From contig JAKAXP010000008.1 in NCBI GenBank assembly GCA_021816545.1, positions 1 to 27,771 on the forward strand: a stretch of DNA of 27,771 bases, read 5' to 3'. Positions 21,189-27,771 of the stretch are shown one piece after another (positions within the stretch are counted from its first letter, which is position 1; each line of letters begins with the position of its first letter). This DNA is from Bacteroidota bacterium. GTDB lineage: Bacteria > Bacteroidota > Bacteroidia > Bacteroidales > VadinHA17. A program made the translations under genes and the position numbers. Under the pieces are notes generated by a model. The model had not been told where the DNA came from, did not search any database, and saw only the letters and a list, made by a program, of their open reading frames with translations.

Positions 21189-22649
21189 ATGAAAACAATT
21201 AAGATTTCACTGTTATCGACTGCCCTCCTTTGCATGATGTTTTCGTGCAGCAGGGATGACTGCGAATACGGCATCTCAGGTCCGGACCTTAAAGCCGGGG
21301 CGACTGAATCCCTGGTTATACGGGTAGCCCCCAGCGGCGGGGATGATACCGGAAACCTGGTCAATGCATTTGCAGAGGCCATCAGTTTGGGAGAAGGCAC
21401 AGAGGTCAGGCTGCTCGAAGGCAACTTTTCAGTGGGCCTGGTTGAGATCCATGAGTTTTACGGCAGGTTTACCGGCGCCGGAAAGGGCAAGACAGTCATA
21501 ACCGCAAGGAAAGATCTTGATATAGCTCCGGTTCTAAGCCAGAATCTGAATCCATATCTGATAAAGTTTGTGGGTGGCGACATTTATATGAGCAATATGA
21601 CCATAAAAACGCCTGACGGTATTCTGACTCTGCATCCTGTAATGACATGGCTGGAGGGATTGGTGGCCTTCTCCGCCCGCAACCGGGTGTATGTTTCAAT
21701 GCATGACCATATACGGGCAGCTATAGACAATGTTGAATTCATTTCCGGATCTGACTGGCCTTCCGGATACAGGTCGAACTGCAACACAGGACTGCTTGCA
21801 GGGCTTGACAGTCAGGGGTCAAAGCTGGCAGGGGGGTGGCCACTTTCGCCGACAGACGTTTCAATCACAAACTGCTATTTTGAGAATTTTGACATTTACG
21901 GGGCACTCATTGCATACATAAACAAGGGTACAGTGACTGTGACCGGAGGGAATTATTTCAACCATAACTCCACTCAGGCTTATGGCTACGGCGGGTCACT
22001 TGCTTTCTGGCACAACAATGACCTGAATGTTACAATAGCTGGTAACACCTTCTATGACGGACCGGGAGCCCGCTTTGGCATAGAGGTAATGAGCAGTCCA
22101 TGGCCGGCCTATCTGCAACAGGTTGATCAGACGAGAGCTACCGTATTCGATATAGAGAAGAATGAATTTCTGATTGCAGGCGGCACAGGCGGCATCCTCG
22201 TAAATGACCAGCGCAGGGTTATTTATTCCGATGCAATTCCGATGATTTTTAATGTAAAAAGCAATAAGTTTTTACTTAGCGATGAGGGATTTACCGGGAT
22301 TGGCTGTTTCAGCATGTCGGGCATGGTTATCAGAAACAACAGTTTTTCGGGCGAAGGTTCCTATGGCATCAGGGTAATGAGAACAGCCCCGGTCCTCAAT
22401 GAAAACGGACTGATGCTTGGGAATAACCTGTCAAATGCCACATTTTCTGTAACCTCAGTCCTGCTTAATACCGGAAGCCGTAACTGGACCATTGTCGGAG
22501 GCAACCTCGGTGAGACACTTACAGACTATGGTGCCAACAATATCATAACCGGGTTTAATGTCAACTATTCGGATGTCCCCTTTGGTGAGACCATTGTTGA
22601 CAATCTTGAGGAGATGAGAGATGGGCTGAAGTCCCTCCGCGAAAAATGA
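21189..22649 (+). CDS. Lipoprotein with right-handed parallel beta-helix fold
   Basis: A 486-residue protein with a lipoprotein signal ending MMFSC (C20). Mature residues 40-100 read VIRVAPSGGDDTGNLVNAF then LGEGTEVRLLEGNF and FTGAGKGKTVI, the entry strand and first turns characteristic of pectate-lyase/polygalacturonase-like beta helices. Later segments repeat the turn pattern with Asn ladders: NVEFISGSDW, ITNCYFENFDIYGALI, VTGGNYFNHNSTQAYG, IAGNTFYDGPGARFG, IEKNEFLIAGGTGGI, VIRNNSFSGEGSYGI. I could not see a clear catalytic triad, so polysaccharide binding or hydrolysis is only possible. It follows the CadC-like regulator and precedes element copy 2. Surface exposure is expected for a Bacteroidota lipoprotein but cannot be read here. 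Confidence 0.82.
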   Translation: MKTIKISLLSTALLCMMFSCSRDDCEYGISGPDLKAGATESLVIRVAPSGGDDTGNLVNAFAEAISLGEGTEVRLLEGNFSVGLVEIHEFYGRFTGAGKGKTVITARKDLDIAPVLSQNLNPYLIKFVGGDIYMSNMTIKTPDGILTLHPVMTWLEGLVAFSARNRVYVSMHDHIRAAIDNVEFISGSDWPSGYRSNCNTGLLAGLDSQGSKLAGGWPLSPTDVSITNCYFENFDIYGALIAYINKGTVTVTGGNYFNHNSTQAYGYGGSLAFWHNNDLNVTIAGNTFYDGPGARFGIEVMSSPWPAYLQQVDQTRATVFDIEKNEFLIAGGTGGILVNDQRRVIYSDAIPMIFNVKSNKFLLSDEGFTGIGCFSMSGMVIRNNSFSGEGSYGIRVMRTAPVLNENGLMLGNNLSNATFSVTSVLLNTGSRNWTIVGGNLGETLTDYGANNIITGFNVNYSDVPFGETIVDNLEEMRDGLKSLREK

Positions 22650-22658
22650 GTTATTCTT

Positions 22659-22770
22659 GACCGGCCTGGGAGAAAGCAACGCTGATGCCAGCCACAGGCA
22701 TCAATCACCGGTCACTTCATATAAAGTTTAGGTTTGGGTTGTATCAGGAGGTGAAGTGCAGGCTTCACTT
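22659..22770 (+). repeat. Structured intergenic element, copy 2
   Basis: Twin of 18869-18980. Outer stem GACCGG (22659-22664) / CCGGTC (22708-22713), conserved CCTGGGAGAAAGCA, inner hairpin TGATGCC (22683-22689) / GGCATCA (22697-22703) with loop changes only, conserved TTTGGGTTG, then the terminator. The second base pair of the outer stem is A-T where copy 1 has G-C. It begins 9 nt after the beta-helix lipoprotein stop. Confidence 0.7.
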
Positions 22771-22778
22771 CTTTTTTG
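22751..22778 (+). terminator. Rho-independent terminator in element copy 2
   Basis: GTGAAG (22751-22756), loop TGCAGG, CTTCAC (22763-22768), followed by TTCTTTTTTG. Same loop as in copy 1. It ends the beta-helix lipoprotein transcript. Confidence 0.8.
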
Positions 22779-22996
22779 TATTCACGCCATTTCCGGTTGT
22801 AATTTCTTTAGGCTCTAAAGATTAATATAAATCATATAATTAATAATAGAGATTAAAAAGTATAAGCAAAAGGCTGTTATATGTAGATATGTATACATAA
22901 TTTAAACAAAAACTAAAAATATTGCTATGCAGCCGCCTCCTGTATGATTGAAATTTGATTCGATGTTTTTGATAAAAGAACTTTAATAACTCGGTC

Positions 22997-23518
22997 ATGG
23001 AAAAGAGAGGTTGGTTAAAATGGAGCCTGACTATGCCAGCAGTTTTACTGGTATTTGCATTTACCAGTTGTGAGGATAAGTTTGGTCCTGGTTTCATCCC
23101 GGATGATCCTACCCCGTTAATTGGTCCTGAAGGCGGGATTGTGAATGGTTTTGACGGCGAGGTAGTGATGGTTATTCCTGCCGGTGCCCTTAAGGAAAAG
23201 GTGAAGTTCTCAATGCACGAGGTTCTTTACAAGTCTGCGATGAATGAAGCGGAATTCCTGAAAACATTCGTCATTGAACCGTCAGTCGTCTTCAATGTGC
23301 CAGTCACGCTGAATGTCAGATGGGATGGATGCCTTTCAAATGGTTGTACACCCTGTGACGGGATGGAAGTGTATTTCTGCACATGGTGTAATATGTCATC
23401 ATATTGCCAGAATATGGAAGGGTGCCGATTCACATGCTGTGTTGATGTGCCAAATGGAACAATATCAGCATGTATAGGCGGAACGGGGGTCATCGCCACA
23501 ATCGGTAAAATGCAATAG
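22997..23518 (+). CDS. Cysteine-rich lipoprotein with ZU5-like domain
   Basis: The 173-residue product has a signal ending AFTSC (C25). Residues 43-65, containing GPEGGIVNGFDGEVVMVIPAG, resemble the start of ZU5-type domains, where a GG-x-V strand is followed by I-P-x-G-A; the match is partial. The second half is remarkable for ten Cys within 48 residues (C112, 117, 120, 128, 131, 137, 143, 147, 148, 159), including CTPC, CTWC and a CC pair, then a closing strand GTGVIATIG. Outside the cytoplasm these should form disulfides or bind metal. I do not recognise the family. It is flanked by the element copies and an own terminator, so it is probably monocistronic. Confidence 0.75.
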   Translation: MEKRGWLKWSLTMPAVLLVFAFTSCEDKFGPGFIPDDPTPLIGPEGGIVNGFDGEVVMVIPAGALKEKVKFSMHEVLYKSAMNEAEFLKTFVIEPSVVFNVPVTLNVRWDGCLSNGCTPCDGMEVYFCTWCNMSSYCQNMEGCRFTCCVDVPNGTISACIGGTGVIATIGKMQ

Positions 23519-23540
23519 ACAGTATTCTGGAGTTTCAAGC

Positions 23541-23605
23541 GTGTGTCCGGGACAAGGGGTTATTAAGGTCGCGCCGATCGGACAAGAGCAGAGAACCGGA
23601 CATGC
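23541..23605 (+). other. Long-range inverted repeat after the Cys-rich lipoprotein gene (element-like)
   Basis: TGTCCGG (23544-23550) pairs perfectly with CCGGACA (23596-23602); G-T, T-G and G-C pairs extend it to ten. As in the two 112-bp elements, a CCGG-containing outer stem lies between a lipoprotein stop and a terminator. The enclosed sequence is unrelated. It may be a diverged analogue. Confidence 0.45.
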
Positions 23606-23611
23606 AAAAGG

Positions 23612-23643
23612 GAGTGAAGGTTTACCTTCACTCTTCTTATTTT
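23612..23643 (+). terminator. Rho-independent terminator after the Cys-rich lipoprotein gene
   Basis: GAGTGAAGG (23612-23620), loop TTTA, CCTTCACTC (23625-23633), then TTCTTATTTT. A perfect 9-bp stem. The minus strand also has a T-containing flank (CTTTTGC), so it might also help end recA transcripts from the other side. The remaining 70 bp up to 23712 show nothing clear. Confidence 0.82.
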
Positions 23644-23712
23644 CATTTCCTTATGGCTCCTGGGTCTGGGAATCGGTTTCCAGGTCTGGCAGGAGAGCCG
23701 GATTGACACTGA

Positions 23713-24723
23713 CTATTTTGCCTTTTCCTTAAGCTGTTCCGTGATTTTCACCTTTATTTCGTCTGCCAGCTCAGGATTGTCTTCAAGAAGCTTCTTCACT
23801 GCATCACGGCCCTGGGCCAGCTTAGTTTCGCCGTAGGAGAACCATGAGCCGCTCTTCTTAATAATGTTGAACTCAGTCCCGAGGTCAATGATTTCGCCAG
23901 TGCGGGAGATCCCCTCACCAAACATAATGTCAAATTCAGCCTTCCTGAATGGTGGTGCCAGCTTGTTCTTTACAACCTTCACCTTGACGCGGTTACCTAC
24001 TGCATCCTCACCCTCCTTGAGCTGGTTTGTGCGCCTGATGTCAAGCCTGATTGAAGCATAGAACTTTAGTGCATTGCCCCCGGTTGTGGTCTCAGGATTG
24101 CCGAACATGACGCCGATCTTTTCCCTGAGCTGGTTGATGAAAATACATGTTGTATTTGTCTTGTTGATGTTTGCAGTGAGCTTGCGAAGGGCCTGTGACA
24201 TAAGCCTCGCCTGGAGCCCCATCTTGGAGTCGCCCATTTCACCTTCAATCTCAGCTTTTGGGGTTAGGGCTGCAACAGAGTCGATCACAATGATGTCAAT
24301 TGCACCTGACCTGATCAGGTGATCGGTAATCTCCAGCGCCTGTTCTCCGTTGTCAGGCTGGGAAATGAGGAGGTTTTCCACGTCAACTCCCAGTTTCTCG
24401 GCATAGAACCTGTCAAATGCATGCTCGGCGTCAATGATTGCAGCTATACCGCCTGCCTTCTGCGCCTCGGCAATTGCATGAATGGCCAGCGTGGTTTTAC
24501 CGGATGATTCAGGACCGTATATCTCCACAACCCTGCCGCGCGGCAGACCACCGATGCCGAGAGCTGCATCGAGGCCTATGGAGCCTGTTGAAATGACCTG
24601 CACGTTGTCAACGGCATGGTCGCCCAGCTTCATGATGGTGCCACGGCCAAAATCCTTTTCGATCTTGCCCAGCGTAACCTCAAGCGCCTTCAGCTTTTCC
24701 TTGTTGATTTCCTTCTTTTCCAT
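23713..24723 (-). CDS. recA: Recombinase RecA
   Basis: RecA forms ATP-dependent filaments on single-stranded DNA, drives strand exchange and triggers LexA-type cleavage. All family landmarks are here in 336 residues: ISTGSIGLDAALGIGGLPRG at 44-63, Walker A GPESSGKT at 70-77, AEHAFD near 99-104, Walker B VIDSVAAL with TPKAE, loop L1 GEMGDSKMGLQARLMSQALR (about 157-176), the NQLREKIGVMFGNPETTTGG region with L2, and the C-terminal acidic/Lys-rich tail (shorter than in E. coli). No intein is present. The gene begins 18 nt after the bcp stop and is likely cotranscribed with it, linking DNA repair and peroxide defence. No SOS box of a recognisable type was seen upstream. Confidence 0.98.
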   Translation of the reverse strand: MEKKEINKEKLKALEVTLGKIEKDFGRGTIMKLGDHAVDNVQVISTGSIGLDAALGIGGLPRGRVVEIYGPESSGKTTLAIHAIAEAQKAGGIAAIIDAEHAFDRFYAEKLGVDVENLLISQPDNGEQALEITDHLIRSGAIDIIVIDSVAALTPKAEIEGEMGDSKMGLQARLMSQALRKLTANINKTNTTCIFINQLREKIGVMFGNPETTTGGNALKFYASIRLDIRRTNQLKEGEDAVGNRVKVKVVKNKLAPPFRKAEFDIMFGEGISRTGEIIDLGTEFNIIKKSGSWFSYGETKLAQGRDAVKKLLEDNPELADEIKVKITEQLKEKAK

Positions 24724-24741
24724 TTACTTATTCTTTAGCAG

Positions 24742-25209
24742 TTAGACATTGTCGTACATCTTGAAAATCTGGTTGGCATGATCCTTTGTGTCTACCTTTT
24801 TGACCACCTTCTCGATGATTCCCTTTTCATCAATTATGTAGGTAGTACGGATCACGCCGGTCACCTTTTTACCGTACATCAGTTTTTCACCATAGGCGCC
24901 ATAAGCAGAAAGTATCTTCTTTTCAGGATCCGCTATCAGCGGGAAGGGAAGATTGTATTTACCCGCAAATTTCATGTGTGATTTCTCACTGTCAGGACTG
25001 ACACCCAGCACGATGAATCCCTTCTTCAGGAGTTCCTCATAATTGTCTCTCAGGCTGCAAGCCTCTGCAGTACATCCGGGGGTATCATCTTTCGGATAAA
25101 AATAGAGTACTACTTTTTTCCCGAGGAAGCTGCTGAGTTTCACGGCATTTCCGTTCTGATCCGTTCCCTCGAACTGCGGGGCCGGCATGCCTGCGGTGAG
25201 TTGGGTCAT
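24742..25209 (-). CDS. bcp: Thioredoxin-dependent peroxiredoxin Bcp/PrxQ
   Basis: The enzyme reduces hydrogen peroxide and organic hydroperoxides, using thioredoxin for recovery. The 155-residue protein is of usual length. The peroxidatic Cys is C46 in DDTPGCTAEAC, and C51 five residues later is the resolving Cys of the PrxQ class with an intramolecular disulfide. LYFYPKDDTPGCT and GVSPDSEKSHMKFAGKYNLPFPLIAD (two blocks, about 74-100) are family motifs, and R125 in RTTYIIDEKG completes the active site. The start at 25209 is 20 nt from a plus-strand ATG at 25230, too short for two divergent promoters if that codon were used. recA follows after 18 nt. Confidence 0.96.
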   Translation of the reverse strand: MTQLTAGMPAPQFEGTDQNGNAVKLSSFLGKKVVLYFYPKDDTPGCTAEACSLRDNYEELLKKGFIVLGVSPDSEKSHMKFAGKYNLPFPLIADPEKKILSAYGAYGEKLMYGKKVTGVIRTTYIIDEKGIIEKVVKKVDTKDHANQIFKMYDNV

Positions 25210-25219
25210 GACTTTTTCT

Positions 25220-25227
25220 TATTTTTG
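25220..25227 (+). promoter_or_regulatory. Possible -7 box for the SPOR-clpS-nfeD-floA operon
   Basis: TATTTTTG matches TAnnTTTG. It predicts transcription from about 25233, after the ATG at 25230 and 12 nt before the in-frame ATG at 25245. No TTTG lies 20 bp upstream, where the bcp coding region begins. Confidence 0.4.
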
Positions 25228-25244
25228 TTATGACTGGTAAAGGT

Positions 25245-26900
25245 ATGAAGTTATCATCTTACACAAAATATTTACACCTCAGAGTTATTAACACAGGTGT
25301 TTCACGGACGGTTGTCGTTGCGGTTGTAATACTGCTACTGTCAGCCTGTCCGGCGATGGCCCAGGATGGGGCTGTGCGGCCATCAAAGGAAGCCGCGCAG
25401 GCAGCCTGGATCAAGGGGGATTTTGAGAAGGCATACACGAACTATAACGGACTGTTGCTGCTCTATTCGCGTGATCCGCTCTACCAGTATTATACAGGGG
25501 CATGCCTTGTAAGGCTGGAGCGCGACATCCAGAGGGGAGTGACACTGCTGGCATCTGCAATAAACGGTTCTGTCAATGTTAAGAGCGTACCCAACGACGT
25601 GTGGTTCTGGTATGGCCGTGCCCTGCAGATGAGCGGCAGCTTCACCCAGGCGGTGGAGGCTTTTGAAAGGTTCTCCCGTCAGGCCGGCAGGAAAGTTGCC
25701 GCCGAATATGATTTGCAGAAGTACATCGATCAGTGTAACGCCGGATCCGGTGCCCTGAAGATGAGAGAACCTCCTGCCGGGGTTGTCAGGGAGGCAACGG
25801 CGGTGTCAGCCGGTGGAGTCAGCCGGCAGGATCAGCCGGCAGTACCAGTCGGCAATCGGCAGTACCAGTCGGCAGTAAATGATAAGGCTTCAGATCCGGG
25901 TGCAGGTGTTGTCAAGGCTGAGGAAAAGGTCCGCGACCCGGAAAAGCCTGTTGTCAGGGGTGATACAACCGGTGTTCCTGCCGAGTACTATCGTGTGCTT
26001 GGTCAGATCCTGGAGCGGGGCGAAGAAGCAGACTCACTGCTTATTGCCCTCGCAAAGAAAAACGGCAACAACAGAACCGTTGTCCCGGTGCAGGCTGCAG
26101 AACCTCCTGAGGCAGTCCGGCTGAGCCGGTTCGAAGTGCTGCCCGGCCAGGCTTACGGTCCGATTAATCCAGTGCCAGTTGAGCCTGCCATGCCTTTAGG
26201 ACTGGTATACACGATCCAGGTAGCTGCTTTCAGAAACAGTGTGGCTCCGGCGCTTTTCAAAGGACTTAACCCGGTATTCGGCAAACACAGGCAGGGGAGT
26301 GAGGCTGTCTACTACTATACAGGGTTATTCCGCAGGCTTGATGATGCCAGGAACGCGCTTCCTCAGGCCAAGGGAGCTGGTTTTCCCGATGCCTTTGTGA
26401 TTGCATTGATGGACGGTGTTCAGGTTTCAATGGAGAGAGCCTCACTTCTTGAGAAAGAGTGGGGGGGGCGTTCTCTGGATGGTACAGGCAGCGGCTCTCC
26501 AGCCTCCTCCGCTGCGGCACAATCCGGTCAGGTGCCTTCTGGAAGATCAGCCCAGCCCGGTCAGGTGTCCTCCGCCGCTGCAGCGCAACCAGCGCCGGTA
26601 CCCGTCGGTACCCTCTCATTCAGGGCTGAAGTTATGCGAATCACCAAACCTGTCAAGCCAGAGGTGATACAGAAAATTGAGCTGCTGGCAGGCACGCGCG
26701 GCCTCGAGATGATCAAAAACAGCGCTGGTGAGACTGTGTTTTTGATCGGTAATTTTATTACATTTGAAAGCGCTGACGAGTATGTCTCGCTGCTGATTCG
26801 CAACGGCTACAATACTGCAAAGGTCACAGCCTATGTCGGAACACAGGAAATACCCGTTGAGGCGGCAATGGAACTTTTAAACAAACTGCCGGATGACTAA
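25245..26900 (+). CDS. Exported TPR / SPOR-domain protein
   Basis: The 551-residue protein has an N-terminal hydrophobic segment (VVVAVVILLLSACPAMAQ). It can be read as a signal peptide cut after AMA, or as a lipoprotein signal with LSAC as lipobox. A TPR-like part follows (AAQAAWIKGDFEKAYTNYNG, GRALQMSGSFTQAVEAFERF). A low-complexity linker leads to a SPOR domain at about 320-400 (YTIQVAAFRNSV through GVQVSM) and, after a Ser/Ala/Pro/Gln-rich linker, to a second SPOR-like domain at the C-terminus (FRAEVMRITKP to VTAYVGTQEIPVEAA). SPOR domains bind denuded septal peptidoglycan, suggesting an envelope or division role. I prefer ATG 25245 over 25230 because of the -7 box at 25220. A 20-bp tandem duplication (25837-25876) lies in the linker. 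clpS overlaps its end by 8 nt. Confidence 0.82.
   Translation: MKLSSYTKYLHLRVINTGVSRTVVVAVVILLLSACPAMAQDGAVRPSKEAAQAAWIKGDFEKAYTNYNGLLLLYSRDPLYQYYTGACLVRLERDIQRGVTLLASAINGSVNVKSVPNDVWFWYGRALQMSGSFTQAVEAFERFSRQAGRKVAAEYDLQKYIDQCNAGSGALKMREPPAGVVREATAVSAGGVSRQDQPAVPVGNRQYQSAVNDKASDPGAGVVKAEEKVRDPEKPVVRGDTTGVPAEYYRVLGQILERGEEADSLLIALAKKNGNNRTVVPVQAAEPPEAVRLSRFEVLPGQAYGPINPVPVEPAMPLGLVYTIQVAAFRNSVAPALFKGLNPVFGKHRQGSEAVYYYTGLFRRLDDARNALPQAKGAGFPDAFVIALMDGVQVSMERASLLEKEWGGRSLDGTGSGSPASSAAAQSGQVPSGRSAQPGQVSSAAAAQPAPVPVGTLSFRAEVMRITKPVKPEVIQKIELLAGTRGLEMIKNSAGETVFLIGNFITFESADEYVSLLIRNGYNTAKVTAYVGTQEIPVEAAMELLNKLPDD
25837..25876 (+). repeat. Out-of-frame 20-bp tandem duplication inside the SPOR gene
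   Basis: Two consecutive 20-bp units starting CGGCAGTACCAGTCGGCA at 25837 and 25857 differ at one base near the end. Since 20 is not a multiple of three, the same DNA is read as AVPVG in the first unit and RQYQSAV in the second. Confidence 0.85.
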
Positions 26901-27162
26901 GAGGGCGCCGAAACCGGAAAATAACAGGAGAAGCGAGGAGAACCTGAGATCTCTCATGCTCATAAATGATGACATCAACAGTTTTGATCACGTTATCAAA
27001 TCACTTGTTGATGTCTGCGGCCATGATGAGATCCAGGCTGAGCAGTGTGCTGTTCTTACACATATTAAGGGTGGATGTGTCATCAAGATTGCTGATGCCC
27101 GCACCGTTGAGAAGTTGAGAATGAAACTCAGAGAACTGAGTCTTGATACCGTAGTTATCTAA
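26893..27162 (+). CDS. clpS: ATP-dependent Clp protease adaptor ClpS
   Basis: ClpS binds N-degron substrates and hands them to ClpA/ClpC-type unfoldases. The 89-residue length and the core fit the family: LMLINDDINSFDHVIKSLVDVCGHDEIQAEQCAVLTHIKGG seen in parts at about 21-61, with the N-end pocket residues around INDD-x-x-SFDHV, and the closing helix VEKLRMKLRELSLDTVVI. The family NDD is conserved; the Met often present at the gate is not obvious. The start overlaps the SPOR gene stop by 8 nt and nfeD follows 10 nt later, so it is part of a four-gene operon. Start choice is the first ATG and agrees with the overlap. Confidence 0.92.
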   Translation: MTKRAPKPENNRRSEENLRSLMLINDDINSFDHVIKSLVDVCGHDEIQAEQCAVLTHIKGGCVIKIADARTVEKLRMKLRELSLDTVVI

Positions 27163-27172
27163 AGAAACTGAT

Positions 27173-27655
27173 ATGTCTCTCGGGCTGATAATATTCCTGA
27201 TATTCGTTGGGCTTCTGCTCTTCATAATCGAGTTCATGCTCATCCCCGGTGTAACCATCGCGGGTGTCGGAGGAGCAATCTGTCTCGTTACAGGCATAGT
27301 ATTCGCGTTTGTCTCTTTTGGCACCGCTACCGGGCTTATAGTGCTGGGAATCACTGCAGTGGTCATGATAGTTTTAACTGTACTGATGCTGAAGGCCAAC
27401 ACCTGGAACAAGTTCATGCTAAAGGCGACAATTGACGGCAAGGTTGACACGGTGGGCGCCCAGGAGGGCAGAGTAAAGCCGGGTGACAGGGGCACCACGG
27501 TCACCAGGCTGGCCCCGGGTGGCAAGGTGCTTGTTAACGGTGAATATTTCGAAGCAAAGTCAGTTGACATTCTCATTGATCCAAGGCAGGAGATTGAGGT
27601 CATCCGAATAGATGACAATAAATTGATAGTGAAACCAATAAACAAACAGATATGA
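27173..27655 (+). CDS. NfeD-family membrane protein (short form)
   Basis: NfeD proteins accompany flotillins and are thought to assist membrane microdomain organisation. This 160-residue short form has three hydrophobic spans (about 3-23, 24-48 and 51-75), with the typical FLIFVGLLLFIIEFMLIPGVTIAGVGG read across the first two. The cytoplasmic OB-fold follows: GDRGTTVTRLAPGGKVLVNGEYFEAKS at about 103-129 (in parts), then the last strand NKLIVKPI. The N-terminal ClpP-like protease domain of long NfeD is absent. The stop overlaps the floA start by 4 nt (ATGA), which strongly supports the usual NfeD-flotillin pairing. Confidence 0.93.
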   Translation: MSLGLIIFLIFVGLLLFIIEFMLIPGVTIAGVGGAICLVTGIVFAFVSFGTATGLIVLGITAVVMIVLTVLMLKANTWNKFMLKATIDGKVDTVGAQEGRVKPGDRGTTVTRLAPGGKVLVNGEYFEAKSVDILIDPRQEIEVIRIDDNKLIVKPINKQI

Positions 27656-27771
27656 GCGCACTAGGCATTTATGTAATAATCATTGTAGGAGCAATAATAC
27701 TGCTCTGGATACTTCTTTACTTCATACCTATCGGGCTCTGGTTCCAGGCCCTGGTATCAGGTGTCAGGATA
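27652..27771 (+). CDS. floA: Flotillin-like protein FloA (partial, cut by window end)
   Basis: I translated the last 120 bases from the ATG at 27652: 40 residues with a membrane anchor (YVIIIVGAIILLWILLYF, about 7-24) followed by IPIGLWFQALVSGVRI, the opening of the FloA (YqfA) family. The family scaffolds lipid microdomains in bacterial membranes and is about 330 residues long, so nearly 90% lies beyond the window. It overlaps the nfeD stop by 4 nt, indicating translational coupling. Confidence 0.88.
   Translation, partial: MSALGIYVIIIVGAIILLWILLYFIPIGLWFQALVSGVRI

Larger units (their letters stand above)
22650..22996. other. 347-bp intergenic region: structured element, terminator, AT-rich promoter zone
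   Basis: The left part (to about 22780) is element copy 2 with its terminator. From about 22800 to 22990 the sequence becomes very AT-rich. It contains a 12-bp palindrome TATGTATACATA (22888-22899). A near -7 box TGTTTTTG (22964-22971) lies 26 bp before the next ATG, with no TTTG at the right distance. No coding region is evident. Confidence 0.6.

Overview
The window looks like the chromosome of a member of the Bacteroidota, probably an anaerobic or microaerophilic Bacteroidales/Marinilabiliales-type bacterium. Three things point there. Several start regions carry the Bacteroidota promoter (-33 TTTG, about 20 bp, -7 TAnnTTTG) and generally lack clear Shine-Dalgarno sites. Lipoproteins are frequent. 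There is a single-chain hybrid two-component regulator with an AraC output, and gene pairs such as NfeD-FloA, plus an Mrp type lacking both the N-terminal FeS-assembly domain and the CxxC near the C-terminus. No rRNA, tRNA, insertion sequence or CRISPR array was seen.

Positions 1-7360 are mostly housekeeping and solitary genes: smpB (cut by the window edge), a Yip1-like membrane protein, miaA, a membrane-anchored MutS-like ATPase, an AAA/DUF4143 ATPase, pnuC, a lactonase-fold lipoprotein and an O6-alkylguanine methyltransferase. Short tandem 7-8 bp tracts sit in several of the gaps.

Positions 7464-13398 hold the most distinctive block, one tightly packed operon. It contains a DUF134 DNA-binding protein with a C-terminal Cys cluster, two MTH1175/NifX-like metal-cofactor carriers, a small Gly/Arg-rich protein, a CGGC protein, two MinD-like ATPases each with two inserted 4Fe-4S motifs, an Mrp-type ATPase and a CoA-disulfide-reductase-like flavoprotein. 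This gene set matches the known 'orange protein' (ORP) loci of sulfate reducers in outline. Here it has a different regulator, a flavoprotein at its end, and a near-perfect inverted repeat around its promoter.

Positions 13480-23518 hold a secreted S9 peptidase and two regulator/lipoprotein sets. The first is a membrane hybrid sensor kinase/AraC protein followed by four 14-bp direct repeats at 20-21 bp spacing and a small lipoprotein. The second is a CadC-like membrane AraC/TPR regulator followed by a beta-helix lipoprotein and a Cys-rich lipoprotein. Two related copies of a structured 112-bp element, showing one compensatory base-pair change and each ending in a terminator hairpin, lie after lipoprotein genes. 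A third, looser analogue follows the last lipoprotein gene.

Positions 23713-27771 return to core genes: bcp-recA on the minus strand, and SPOR-domain protein, clpS, nfeD and floA (cut by the window edge) as a plus-strand operon.
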